From Roseiflexus sp. RS-1 (lineage in GTDB: Bacteria > Chloroflexota > Chloroflexia > Chloroflexales > Roseiflexaceae), in assembly GCF_000016665.1 (NCBI RefSeq), contig NC_009523.1, positions 1,302,001-1,366,000 on the forward strand: 64,000 nt of DNA. Direction: 5' to 3'. Position 1 is the first letter of the stretch; every line of letters starts with the position of its first letter. Below the pieces are notes generated by a model. That model searched no databases. It was not told where the DNA came from and saw only the letters and a list, made by a program, of their open reading frames with translations. Shown here piece by piece: positions 54,259 to 63,716 of this stretch. A program made the translations under genes and the position numbers.

Positions 54259-57200
54259 TCAACGTTCCTCCGGCAAGGGCAGGCGTGGTCGTTCGCCGAA
54301 ATCGGGAAGTTTGGGCGCGTGATCCTGCATCAGGCGCAGCACTTCGGCAATCGCGCGCTCGAGTTGCGGATCGACGCCCGCAACGTAATCCTGTGGTCGC
54401 ATTTCGACTTCAATATCCGGTTCAACGCCGCGATTCTCCAGTTGCCAGCCCGCCTCCGCCGACCAGAAGGAAAACTCCGGTTGCGTGGTCACACCGCCGT
54501 CGATCAGGGTATCGCGTGGATAGATGCCGATGACCCCGCCCCAGGTGCGCTTGCCGATCAGCGGACCGAGTTTCATCATTTTGAACACGTGGCTGATGAT
54601 ATCGCCGTCGGATCCGGCCGCTTCGTTAATGATCGCCACCATTGGTCCCATTACCGACTCCGGCGGGTAGGGTTCGGGTTCGCCCCAGCGTGAAACACCG
54701 TATCCGAGGCGCTTTCGCGCCAGTTTTTCGACGATTAACGGCGAAACGAAGCCGCCCGTATTATACCGCAGGTCGACGATCAACCCTTCATACACCACCC
54801 CGGCAAGAAAGCCGCGGTGGAACTCGGCATACCCGTGTGCCTGCATATCGGGGATATGGAGATACCCGACGCGCCCCTGCGTTGCGTCGTGGACGATCTG
54901 CCGGTTCCGTTCGACCCATTCCCGATAGCGCGCGCGACTCTCGTCGTAGAGCGCCTTAACGGTCACCGATCGAAGCGTACCGTCCATCTTCATAAAGGTC
55001 AACAACACATCGCTGCCCGCCTGGTTGATCAGCAATTCGTGCGGCGATACGTTTCGCCCGACCCGATGCCCGCCGACTGCGATCAGGCGGTCGCCGGGCA
55101 CGATGTTGATCCCTGGCTGCGCCAGCGGCGAACTGGCGCGCTCGTCCCATACATCACCCCGGATCACTCGCTCGACCACATAACTGTCGGTTTCGGCGTC
55201 GTAGCGCAGATCTGCGCCCAGTCTGCCTGGGCTGTAGCGCGGCTCAGGACGGTAATCACCACCATATTCGTAGGCATGCGATGTTCCCAGTTCGCCCTGC
55301 ATCTCCCACAGCAGATCGGAAAATTCGCCGCGCGTTGCAACCCGATCAAGCAACGGCAGGTAGCGCTGATAGACCGCCAGCCAGTTGACTCCCGACATAT
55401 CCGGCGTCCAGAAATGATCGCGCTGGAGACGCCAGGCTTCGCGGTACATCTGCCTCCACTCCGCCGGCGGCGAGACCAGCAGTTTGATGCGCGCGAGATC
55501 GATCCATCCGCTCTTCCGTCCAGGCTCAGGGCTGTTATCCTTCGGTTTCTCGCCTGCTCTCACAACGCGCACCCGATTGCCGGAACGGTAGATCAGCGTC
55601 TTCGCATCGCGTGAAAGGGCAAAGCGCGAGACGCCATCGATCAACGTGTCGCTACTCAGGGTCTCGAAATCGTAGACATCGAGACGCCCGCGACTCGCTG
55701 ACGCACTGCCCGACATGTGCGCCTGACTCAGCATGCCTTCGATTGGAAAAACAGTAAAGAGCGCCTTTCCCGGTATCCCCGCGATCTGCCCATACCGCCC
55801 AACCGGTACGGGAAACGCGACAATCCGGTCGGCGATGCCTTCGAGATCGATCACGACGCTTTTCTCGGACGACGCCTCTTTCGGAGCAGTGGCTTCTTCC
55901 TGACCCGACGACGCTTCACCTGAAGCAGGCTTCGCCGTCGGTCGTTCCAGCGGATGCGGACCCGGCACAAACGGCGAACGCAGATCGGCGCGCAACGTCA
56001 CCAGAAATGGACGCGCACCGCGGGGAAATCCCAGGTCGAAATGAATATCATCACGCACCGGATCGAGATCGCGGTATGAAATAAAATAGAGATACTTTCC
56101 CTCTGGATCGAACGCCGGAGATCGATCGACCAGCACCGGTCGCGTGACCGGGGTGATCGTCCCGGTGGCGATCTCGCACAGTTTAATAACCGATGTCTGC
56201 TCCGTTTCCCAAAAGCCATACGCAAGCCAGCGTCCATCTGGCGACCAGGCGATGCCGGGCATAGAGGCATATCGACTGCGATCAAGCAGCCGCACGGAGC
56301 GATCATTCAGATCGACCAGCAGCAATTCATTCCGGTTATTCGCAAGCGCGACAAGCGGCGCTTTGGGTGAGACGGCGAGCGTCAGAGGACGACCGATATC
56401 GAGTCCGTCCAGGCGCACCGGTTCCTCAAACAGCAATGTCGATGATCCCGTTCCAGGCTGGACATCCGCGACGTCCGTTCTGGGAGCGACCTGACCATTG
56501 CCCAATGTGACCGGGTGGACTTCCAGCATCTCTTCGCCTGCGGCATCACTTACCACCACAATCCGCCTGCCGTCGGGCAACCAGTCAGCCAGGCGATAGC
56601 GCACTGCGCCAGGATCGCCGTACTGCAACACAGCCCCTTCCCAGTTGCCGAATGTAAACGGCTTGCCGCGAACGACGGCGACGAGCGAGTGCCCCTCCGG
56701 ATGCAGTGCAACACTTTGAAGAAAACGCGCCGGATCGACAAAACGACGCTTTCGCTGCGTTCGCGGGCTGTGCAGTTCGATCTCGATCTTGCGCGATCCA
56801 TTCGTTGCCGGATCAAACAGGTAGAGATCCGCGCCAGCATGGTAGACGATCCGCCGTCCATCGGTGGACGGAAAACGCGCATAGTATTCGCGGTGCCAGG
56901 TATGGCGTTGCAGGTCCTCGCCGGTCGGCAGGCATGAATAGAGATTTCCGACGCCTTCGTGATCGGACACAAAATAGATCCGGTCGCCAACCCACAGCGG
57001 AATGGCGATATTGCCGGGGAGCGAGATCAGACGCCGCCACTCGCCGCTGCCATCCGGGTCGATCCACACATCGCCGGTGCGTCCGCCGCGATACCGCTTC
57101 CAGCGCGCCGGGTCGCTCTCATTGCGCCCGATGACCATGCCGCCGTCTGGTCCATACGACACGTGAACCGCCGGACCGGTCGGAAGAAGGCGCGGCTCGC

Positions 57201-57573
57201 CGCCATCGGCAGCGACAGCGTACAGCAGGGGAGATCGCGAAAACGGTGAATGCGCAGAACTGGCAAACAGAATATCGCGCCCATTGCGACTCCATCCGCA
57301 TACGCGCATTGTTTCACCGAGAAACGTCAGCCGACGCGCTTCACCGCCCACTGCCAGCATCACAAAGACTTCCCCCGGACCCTCATCGCGTCCGACAAAT
57401 GCCAGCAATGTACCATCGGGGGAGAGCGCTGGCGACTGCACACTGCCAGGGTTCGCGGTCAACCGTCGTGCCACGCCGCCCGATGCGGCAACCAACCAGA
57501 GATCATCTTCACAAACAAAGACAACGGTGTCGTCATGAATGGTTGGCCAGCGATAATATCCGTGCGTGCTCAT
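54259..57573 (-). CDS. Tricorn-type protease
   Basis: A 1104-residue serine protease expected to trim peptides from the proteasome or other proteases in the cytoplasm. ATG 57573 gives MSTHGYYRWPTIHDDTVVFV, the usual opening; the in-frame 20-residue extension is not family-like. Layout: two beta-propellers (to about 650; repeats like LSPDGTLLAFVGRDEGPGEV), a helical C1 region with the catalytic His near 720 (AWRLQRDHFW), a PDZ domain, and the C2 domain with catalytic Ser near 987 (NEAAGSDGDI) and Glu near 1050 (NRGVEPDIEV). These match His746, Ser965 and Glu1023 of the Thermoplasma enzyme. The Ala/Glu/Ser-rich insert around 540-585 is a linker. Length is normal. Single gene. Confidence 0.95.
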   Translation of the reverse strand: MSTHGYYRWPTIHDDTVVFVCEDDLWLVAASGGVARRLTANPGSVQSPALSPDGTLLAFVGRDEGPGEVFVMLAVGGEARRLTFLGETMRVCGWSRNGRDILFASSAHSPFSRSPLLYAVAADGGEPRLLPTGPAVHVSYGPDGGMVIGRNESDPARWKRYRGGRTGDVWIDPDGSGEWRRLISLPGNIAIPLWVGDRIYFVSDHEGVGNLYSCLPTGEDLQRHTWHREYYARFPSTDGRRIVYHAGADLYLFDPATNGSRKIEIELHSPRTQRKRRFVDPARFLQSVALHPEGHSLVAVVRGKPFTFGNWEGAVLQYGDPGAVRYRLADWLPDGRRIVVVSDAAGEEMLEVHPVTLGNGQVAPRTDVADVQPGTGSSTLLFEEPVRLDGLDIGRPLTLAVSPKAPLVALANNRNELLLVDLNDRSVRLLDRSRYASMPGIAWSPDGRWLAYGFWETEQTSVIKLCEIATGTITPVTRPVLVDRSPAFDPEGKYLYFISYRDLDPVRDDIHFDLGFPRGARPFLVTLRADLRSPFVPGPHPLERPTAKPASGEASSGQEEATAPKEASSEKSVVIDLEGIADRIVAFPVPVGRYGQIAGIPGKALFTVFPIEGMLSQAHMSGSASASRGRLDVYDFETLSSDTLIDGVSRFALSRDAKTLIYRSGNRVRVVRAGEKPKDNSPEPGRKSGWIDLARIKLLVSPPAEWRQMYREAWRLQRDHFWTPDMSGVNWLAVYQRYLPLLDRVATRGEFSDLLWEMQGELGTSHAYEYGGDYRPEPRYSPGRLGADLRYDAETDSYVVERVIRGDVWDERASSPLAQPGINIVPGDRLIAVGGHRVGRNVSPHELLINQAGSDVLLTFMKMDGTLRSVTVKALYDESRARYREWVERNRQIVHDATQGRVGYLHIPDMQAHGYAEFHRGFLAGVVYEGLIVDLRYNTGGFVSPLIVEKLARKRLGYGVSRWGEPEPYPPESVMGPMVAIINEAAGSDGDIISHVFKMMKLGPLIGKRTWGGVIGIYPRDTLIDGGVTTQPEFSFWSAEAGWQLENRGVEPDIEVEMRPQDYVAGVDPQLERAIAEVLRLMQDHAPKLPDFGERPRLPLPEER

Positions 57574-57698
57574 ACTGTTCCCAATCGATGAAGCCAGAAT
57601 GCCCGATAACATCCGATGGGGGAAGTGTACCACAATTGGGGAATGATCGGGAAAAGGTGAACCAGGCGCGTGCGCAGCGTTTCGGACTTAACCAAACA

Positions 57699-57727
57699 TT
57701 GACAAGCGATTCAGGTAGTGTTATGAT
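57699..57727 (+). promoter_or_regulatory. Promoter of the peptide-transport operon
   Basis: TTGACA (57699-57704), 17-bp spacer, TATGAT (57722-57727): 11 of 12 consensus bases at ideal spacing. Confidence 0.75.
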
Positions 57728-57734
57728 TTCTCCA

Positions 57735-57984
57735 CTCTTCGCTTCTGGTGAATGATTCCCGACAACGATTGTCATCGCGAACCTGCCGTGGGTGTCCAGG
57801 AAGCCACCATAGCGCTGCACAGGCGCGGCTTGACCGTATCTATAACTATTGCGCAGAACCAACCTGTTCCTATGCACGAACGCTGCCATGCCACCGGCGA
57901 CGCACTGAGGAAGCGCAACACGCAAGCGCGTGTGCGTGATAGATTCTCCGCCTTCAACAAGGACACGGAAAGGAACACCAGCGC
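57735..57984 (+). other. Long untranslated leader before the peptide-binding lipoprotein
   Basis: About 250 nt lie between the predicted transcript start and the ATG at 57985. Short complementary words are present (cgacaacgattgtcat near 57758), but I do not recognise a known riboswitch or a small protein gene with a ribosome site. The length is unusual for this window. Confidence 0.4.
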
Positions 57985-59874
57985 ATGACACACGACAGAA
58001 AAGCACGACTGAACCGACGCACGTTTCTGCGCGCCGCAGCTATCGGCATCGGGTCAGCGGCGCTTGCCGCCTGTGGCGGCGGCGGCGCAACCGCACCAAC
58101 CCAGCCGCCAGCGACGCTTCCCCCGCCAACGACGGCGCCAACCCTTGCGCCGGTTCAACCAACGCCGCCGCCAACCGCCGCCCCCGCACCAACTGCTGCA
58201 CCGGCGGGCACCGTCACGAACTCGCTCGGCGTCACCCTGCCGGAGAACGCCGCCCCGCTCGAACATCAGACCTTCGTCGTCTACTTCGATATCACCGCCG
58301 ACTTCACCAGCCCTAACCAGATGGAAACGATCTACAAGTCGGGAGGCTTCGGCAGCATCACCAACCTGACCGGCGATACCCTCGTGCGCCTGAACAAGGA
58401 CTTCCAGGTGCAACCGGCTGCCGCGCTCTCGTGGTCGTCCGATGAGACCGGCAAGGTCTGGACGTTCAACCTGGACCCCAATCTGGTCTGGAGCGATGGC
58501 ACACCGGTGACGGCAGAGGACTTTGTGGCAACCTTCCGCTACGCTGCCGACCCGCAGCATGCCTGGGACTTCGCCTGGTACTACAGTGCGCCGGGAGCGA
58601 TCAAGAACTGGGACAAGTGCGTTGCTGGCGAACTGCCGCTGGAAGAGCTTGGCGTCACAGCGAAAGATAAGCACACCCTGGTGATCGAAACTGAAACGCC
58701 AGCGCCCTTCCTGCCCGCCAAACTGGTCTACAGCGAAGTGCTCAGCGCCGCGAAACTGAAAGAGTACGGCTCCGGTCTCTACACGGCAGACCCGGAGAAG
58801 ACCATTTCGTGCGGACCGTACATTCTGAAAGAGTTCAAGCCGCGCGAACGGGTGGTGTTCGAGATCAACCCGACCTACAAAGGCACGAACCGTCCGCGGA
58901 TTGAGCGCGTCGTTCAGATTGCGGCACGCCCCGAAGCCATGTTCGCCGGATACCAGGCGGGCGAAGTTGACCGCGTGACCGGTGAGCAACTGCAAACAGC
59001 CGACAACGAGATCATCGCCAGAGACCCCGAACTCTCGAAGCAGGTGCGTCTGACCGCTGGCGACTTCCGCACCGATTACCTCTTCTTCGACTGCCAGAAT
59101 CCGCCGTTCAACGATGTGCGCGTGCGCCAGGCGTTCAGCCATATCGTCGACCGCGATACGCTGATCAAGACGATCATCACGCCAACACAGGGCATCCCGG
59201 CATACTCCTTCCTGATGCCCGGTTTCCCGGCATCGAACTCAGAGGGGTTGAAGGATATTCAGCGCTACGACCCTGAACTTGGGCGCGCACTGCTCAAGGA
59301 AGCTGGCTACGAAGGCGGCAAAGGGTTCCCCAAATTGACCCTGTGGCTGCGCAATGAGCCGCAGATCCGCCAGGCGCTCGCCGCAGCAATTGCCGCAGCC
59401 ATCACCCAGGAGTACGGCATCGAAGTCGAGGTCTCAAACAAGGACTTCAAGACCTTCATGGATGCGCTCAATGCCAAGCCGACTCAGATCCAGTTCGGCA
59501 TGGTGTCATATGGCATCGACTTCCTCGACCCGTCGAACATGCTCGGCGTCTGGCTCAGCACGGGTCGCCACAACTGGTTCAACAAGAAATTCGACGAGAT
59601 GGTGCTGTCGGCGTCGGAGAGCACCGATCCAAATCGTATCAAGGTGTTCCAGGATGCGGAGCGATTGCTGTGCGAAGAAGCGCCAGCGGTCTTCATCTAC
59701 CACCGTACCGTCGCCGACATCTATAAGCCCTATGTCGTCGGTGAGTGCTTCGAGCCGAATATCGCCGGTTTCTCCGGTTTGCAGTGGCCCGGCTTCACAT
59801 CAATGAGCGACTCGTTGCAAACCATGTATATGAGCAACGAGGTCACGAAGTATCGGAAAGCGCCTCCGAGATAA
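57985..59874 (+). CDS. Peptide/nickel-type ABC substrate-binding lipoprotein (SBP_bac_5)
   Basis: A 629-residue extracytoplasmic binding protein. GGAAAGGAACA precedes ATG 57985. The N-terminus RLNRRTFLRAAAIG is a twin-arginine signal, and LAAC gives a lipobox with Cys30, so it is a Tat-exported lipoprotein. A Pro/Thr/Ala-rich linker (about 31-75) tethers the family 5 domain: LSWSSDETGKVWTFNLDPNL, WSDGTPVTAEDFVATFRYA, and the C-terminal lobe with VSNKDFKTFMDALNAK. Family members bind oligopeptides, dipeptides, nickel or oligosaccharides; the ligand here is unknown. It is followed by two DppB/DppC-like permeases. Confidence 0.93.
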   Translation: MTHDRKARLNRRTFLRAAAIGIGSAALAACGGGGATAPTQPPATLPPPTTAPTLAPVQPTPPPTAAPAPTAAPAGTVTNSLGVTLPENAAPLEHQTFVVYFDITADFTSPNQMETIYKSGGFGSITNLTGDTLVRLNKDFQVQPAAALSWSSDETGKVWTFNLDPNLVWSDGTPVTAEDFVATFRYAADPQHAWDFAWYYSAPGAIKNWDKCVAGELPLEELGVTAKDKHTLVIETETPAPFLPAKLVYSEVLSAAKLKEYGSGLYTADPEKTISCGPYILKEFKPRERVVFEINPTYKGTNRPRIERVVQIAARPEAMFAGYQAGEVDRVTGEQLQTADNEIIARDPELSKQVRLTAGDFRTDYLFFDCQNPPFNDVRVRQAFSHIVDRDTLIKTIITPTQGIPAYSFLMPGFPASNSEGLKDIQRYDPELGRALLKEAGYEGGKGFPKLTLWLRNEPQIRQALAAAIAAAITQEYGIEVEVSNKDFKTFMDALNAKPTQIQFGMVSYGIDFLDPSNMLGVWLSTGRHNWFNKKFDEMVLSASESTDPNRIKVFQDAERLLCEEAPAVFIYHRTVADIYKPYVVGECFEPNIAGFSGLQWPGFTSMSDSLQTMYMSNEVTKYRKAPPR

Positions 59875-59954
59875 GCGGGTCAGAACGGGGGTGAGGGGTC
59901 GGGGAGCGTCGCCATGCAACCTTTCCCTGCCTCTCACCTCTTACGGAGTTGCTC

Positions 59955-60878
59955 ATGGTTGCCTACATTCTGAAGCGTCTGGCAGGGCTGGCATTCGTCT
60001 TCTTTCTCGTGTCGGTCGTCGCGTTTTTACTCATGCATTCAACTCCCGGAGGACCGTTCGACGAGCCGAATATGCCGCTGCCGCCGGCGGCTAAAGCGAA
60101 CATTCTTCGCAAATACGGTCTTGATCAACCGCTCCATATTCAGTATATTAACTATATTTCAAATGCGCTACGCGGCGATTTCGGCTATTCGTTCTCAAGC
60201 CCAAGCGAAACCGTCGCCCAGGTCATCGGGCGCACCTGGCCCATCAGCATCACCCTTGGCGGCGTCACCGTCATCGTGGCGCTTGGGAGCGGCATCCTGA
60301 TCGGGATTCTCGCTGCCATCCGTCAGAATACGATTGTCGATTATGTCGCCACGTTTCTTGCAACCCTTGGTCTCACCGTGCCCAATTTTGTGATTGCGCT
60401 CTGGCTGATCCTGGTGTTTGCGGTCGAACTTCAATGGCTGCCGATTGGCGGATGGGGCGATGACTGGCGTCAGATCATTATGCCGATGATTGCCCTTGGG
60501 TTGGGACCTATGGGGATCGCCACGCGCTACACCCGCGCCAGTCTGGTCGATGTTTTCACGGCGGATTATATTCGCACTGCACGCGCCAAAGGGTTGGCTG
60601 AGCGGATGGTCGTGATGCGCCACGCCGTCAAGAATGCGCTCATTCCGATTATTACCGTGCTGGGTCCGCGCATTCCCGATCTGATCACCGGCACGATCTT
60701 CGTCGAGACGATGTTTCGCGTGCCGGGTCTGGGCAAATTCTTTGTCGAGAGCGTTCTCGACCGGGATTATCCGATGATCATGGCGTTGACGCTGCTGATT
60801 GCAGCCCTGTGGGGTATTGTCTATCTGCTTACCGACCTGTTGTACACCCTGATCGATCCGCGCGTGAAACTAACGTAG
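59955..60878 (+). CDS. ABC transporter permease, DppB/OppB type
   Basis: A 307-residue inner-membrane protein starting at ATG 59955 (ACGGAG upstream; a TTG two codons earlier is in frame). It starts [20 protein letters not shown], has the typical large loop after helix 1 ([28 protein letters not shown]), the EAA-loop region [20 protein letters not shown] that docks on the ATPase, and ends [12 protein letters not shown], as OppB/DppB members do. Six helices. It lies 80 bp after the binding-protein gene and pairs with the next permease. Confidence 0.95.
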   Translation: MVAYILKRLAGLAFVFFLVSVVAFLLMHSTPGGPFDEPNMPLPPAAKANILRKYGLDQPLHIQYINYISNALRGDFGYSFSSPSETVAQVIGRTWPISITLGGVTVIVALGSGILIGILAAIRQNTIVDYVATFLATLGLTVPNFVIALWLILVFAVELQWLPIGGWGDDWRQIIMPMIALGLGPMGIATRYTRASLVDVFTADYIRTARAKGLAERMVVMRHAVKNALIPIITVLGPRIPDLITGTIFVETMFRVPGLGKFFVESVLDRDYPMIMALTLLIAALWGIVYLLTDLLYTLIDPRVKLT

Positions 60879-60905
60879 CGCCATGAACTACTGTCAGAGA
60901 GTGCT

Positions 60906-61808
60906 ATGAGCGCAATTGCGACAAAGGATGCTGTCACTGCTGTTGACCCGATCATCGCTCGCCCTCCGAGCAACCTCTGGCGCGATGCCGCCATTCGCTT
61001 CTCGAAGAACAAACTGGCGATGGGGGCGTTGATCGTCGTCGGGTTCCTGGTATTTCTGGCTGTGTTCGCCGATGTTCTGGCGCCACAACCCAATTTTGCC
61101 CGCCCTATCGATGCGCGCAAGTTTCCCGGAGAGGCGGGATACATCCTGGGGACTGACGATGTCGGGCGCGATATGCTGAAACGGCTGATCCACGGCGTCC
61201 GCACCTCGCTGATCGTTGGCATATCGGTGCAGGCGATTGCGCTGGTTATTGGGGCTGCACTGGGGCTGAGCGCGGGATTCCTGGGGGGATGGGTCGATTT
61301 CTTCGTCATGCGGGTTGTCGAACTGTTCACCGCTATCCCGCAGTTGCTGTTCGCCCTTTTCCTGATTTCGATCTTTGGCAGCGGTATGTTCAATGTTATC
61401 CTGGCGATCGCCCTGATCGGCTGGGTGGATATCTGTCGCCTGACACGCGCGCAACTCTTTTCGCTGCGCGAAAAAGAGTTTATCGAAGCCGCCCGCGCTA
61501 TCGGCGTTCCATCGTGGCAGATAGCCTGGCGGCATCTGCTCCCCAACGCGCTTACTCCGCTCATCATCGCGGTAACCCTGGGCATCCCGACTGCCATTTT
61601 TACCGAAGCGGGGCTGAGTTTCCTCGGTCTCGGCATTGATGAACCGACTGCAAGCCTTGGTAAAATGGTTGGCGTCTCCTCAGCATATATTCGTGTCTAC
61701 TGGCATATGGGGTTGCTGCCCACGCTGATGATCGCCCTGATCATGCTCAGTTTCTCGTTCGTTGGCGATGGATTGCGCGATGCACTCGATCCGCGCCTGC
61801 GGAAGTAG
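60906..61808 (+). CDS. ABC transporter permease, DppC/OppC type
   Basis: A 300-residue partner permease. It has the DppC-specific N-terminal helix and loop ending FPGEAGYILGTDDVGRDMLK (the LGTDxxGRD signature), helix set GISVQAIALVIGAALGLSAG, the EAA-loop EKEFIEAARAIGVPSWQIA, and ends GDGLRDALDPRLRK. ATG 60906 lies 27 bp after the DppB gene; AGAGAGTGC upstream is a weak site. The two ATPases (DppD/DppF) that usually follow are missing; the next gene is on the opposite strand, so ATPases must be supplied from elsewhere. Confidence 0.95.
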   Translation: MSAIATKDAVTAVDPIIARPPSNLWRDAAIRFSKNKLAMGALIVVGFLVFLAVFADVLAPQPNFARPIDARKFPGEAGYILGTDDVGRDMLKRLIHGVRTSLIVGISVQAIALVIGAALGLSAGFLGGWVDFFVMRVVELFTAIPQLLFALFLISIFGSGMFNVILAIALIGWVDICRLTRAQLFSLREKEFIEAARAIGVPSWQIAWRHLLPNALTPLIIAVTLGIPTAIFTEAGLSFLGLGIDEPTASLGKMVGVSSAYIRVYWHMGLLPTLMIALIMLSFSFVGDGLRDALDPRLRK

Positions 61809-61860
61809 CGTCGGGCGGTGAAGGCGAATATGCTGGCGACCTCTGCCTGACGCCCGTCCT

Positions 61861-63669
61861 TCAGCGCCGGTGAACCACATACACCGGCGCCGGACCGAGA
61901 TCAATGACCAGGCGCCCATCGCTGGCGACAATCGTCGCTGTGGCGCCGTCGCGTGTGATCAGCGCGGCAGTGGATGCACTGGTGCTGATGCTGGCGCGTA
62001 CCGGCGCAGGCGCCCACAAGACATCGATGGCGATGTCGCCGCGCCGGAACTGCGCATCGTAGGCTTCCGGTCCGCTGATGGCGAACATGTCGTCCAGGTA
62101 GATCGTTCCGCCGCCGACGAACGCATCAGGGGCATCATCAAGCACGATTGCGTCGAGTCGCGCCGGAGCGTCGATCCGTCCGTTGCCATCGCCACTGATC
62201 CGATCCCAGGGTGGCACAGTTCCGCCGATCGGCGCTTCCAGAATGCGCCATCCGGGTGGTCCGACCGCGCCCAGGGCAAACTGCAACACTTCTCCCTCAG
62301 CATCGCGGATCCAGACTTTCAGCGTGTTCCCGGAGCCATCGCCATAGACCCATACACCTAACGCATATGTGCCATCAGGAACAGGTATGGGACGTTCGCG
62401 CCGGAAAACGACGTACTCATTTGCGCGGGAAGGGAAGAAATAGCGGAGTTGTGCAGCGCCGCGCCCGCTGCGCATCCGTTCGCCGGTCGGCGCGAAGTCG
62501 CCATAGGTCTGATCGCCGCGTCGCCAGGAACCAAAGTTCTCGAAATCGATCACCGATGATCGGTCGAACAGGTCGCGTACCACCACCAGTTCTGCACCGG
62601 CGAGATATTCCGTCATGACCCGGTATGCCGTAAACGACGGCTTCAGGCGGCTGTAGTCGAAGTAGCCAGATCCGAAATCGACCAGTCCATAGGGATTGCC
62701 GGGATCATCCTTGAGGGTGTACCAGAAGATTTTTTCGACCCCGGCGCGCCAGAGGAGCAGGGTCGCCCGCACCAGAAAGTTTGCCTGATCCTGCTCGTTG
62801 ACCACGCCGACCGGATCGCGGTCGCCGCGCCCGCTCGACCATCCGATCTCGGTGACCCAGATCGGACGCGCGCCGTACCGTTCGGCGACGGCGCGCGCCG
62901 CTTCAACCCCGGCGATCAGGTTCCCGATCTCAGGCGCGCTTGGGCTGACATAGGGATGAATGGCGAGAATGTCAAAACTCGACCAGGCGCCGGCTTCCGC
63001 TACCTGACGCAAAAAGGATGGCTCGAACGAGTACACCCCGCCGATCAGGATGGTTGCCTGCGGGTTGACCGAGCGGATCGCAGCAGCCGACAGGCGCAGC
63101 AGCGTTGCGTATGCTGCGGGGTCGGGGGCGGGTTTCCAGAAGAGCGGATTATCCGGCTCGTTCCAGATCTCCCAGTGAGAGATGTAGTTGCGGTACCGTT
63201 GCGCGACAGCGGCGGCGAAGGCGGCAAACCGCTGCGGATCGGGGGCATAGAACGAAACGCCGTGCGGCGCATCACCGGGGAATGGTGTCGCCCAGCCGGG
63301 CGGATGCCCGATGACGCCGAGAATATTCACGCCGCGCCGACTGAGTGCGCGTACCGCTTCATCGGTGTACGTCCAGTCGTAGGGCGCATCGGGTGTTGGC
63401 TGAATGCGAAACCAGTGGACATCTTCGCGCGCCCAACCGACCCCCAGACGCGCCACGACATCTGCCGGGATGGACATCGAGGCGGGATCCCAGTAGCGGG
63501 TTGCCAGATGTGAGTTGATCCCGAAGGGAGAGTCGTTCGACATCAGACGCGGCGTTTCCGCGACCGCGAGCGAAGACTCGGACGGCGGCGTGACCGCAGG
63601 CGCGATCAGTGCGACGATAACAAGAACCGGCAGGATATGACCGATGCGAAACAGTGATGTTGAGCGCAT
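61861..63669 (-). CDS. Secreted glycoside hydrolase, clan GH-A (GH39/GH5-like)
   Basis: A 602-residue protein with a signal peptide (MRSTSLFRIGHILPVLVIVA, cleavage near residue 38). The (beta/alpha)8 catalytic barrel covers about 45-360: acid/base Glu171 in HWEIWNEPDNP and nucleophile Glu274 in IWVTEIGWSSG, both at the standard strand-4 and strand-7 positions of clan GH-A. From about 395 to 540 a beta-sandwich, carbohydrate-binding-like module follows (DGTYALGVWVYGDGSGNTLK, AGGTIYLDD-type metal site as GGGTIYLDDMFA), then a short terminal domain. The substrate (xylan, glucan or other glycoside) is not settled. Single gene. Confidence 0.85.
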   Translation of the reverse strand: MRSTSLFRIGHILPVLVIVALIAPAVTPPSESSLAVAETPRLMSNDSPFGINSHLATRYWDPASMSIPADVVARLGVGWAREDVHWFRIQPTPDAPYDWTYTDEAVRALSRRGVNILGVIGHPPGWATPFPGDAPHGVSFYAPDPQRFAAFAAAVAQRYRNYISHWEIWNEPDNPLFWKPAPDPAAYATLLRLSAAAIRSVNPQATILIGGVYSFEPSFLRQVAEAGAWSSFDILAIHPYVSPSAPEIGNLIAGVEAARAVAERYGARPIWVTEIGWSSGRGDRDPVGVVNEQDQANFLVRATLLLWRAGVEKIFWYTLKDDPGNPYGLVDFGSGYFDYSRLKPSFTAYRVMTEYLAGAELVVVRDLFDRSSVIDFENFGSWRRGDQTYGDFAPTGERMRSGRGAAQLRYFFPSRANEYVVFRRERPIPVPDGTYALGVWVYGDGSGNTLKVWIRDAEGEVLQFALGAVGPPGWRILEAPIGGTVPPWDRISGDGNGRIDAPARLDAIVLDDAPDAFVGGGTIYLDDMFAISGPEAYDAQFRRGDIAIDVLWAPAPVRASISTSASTAALITRDGATATIVASDGRLVIDLGPAPVYVVHRR

Positions 63670-63716
63670 AACGCGCCAATTATACCATTCACGGAAGCGG
63701 GGGGGAGACGCGTCTG

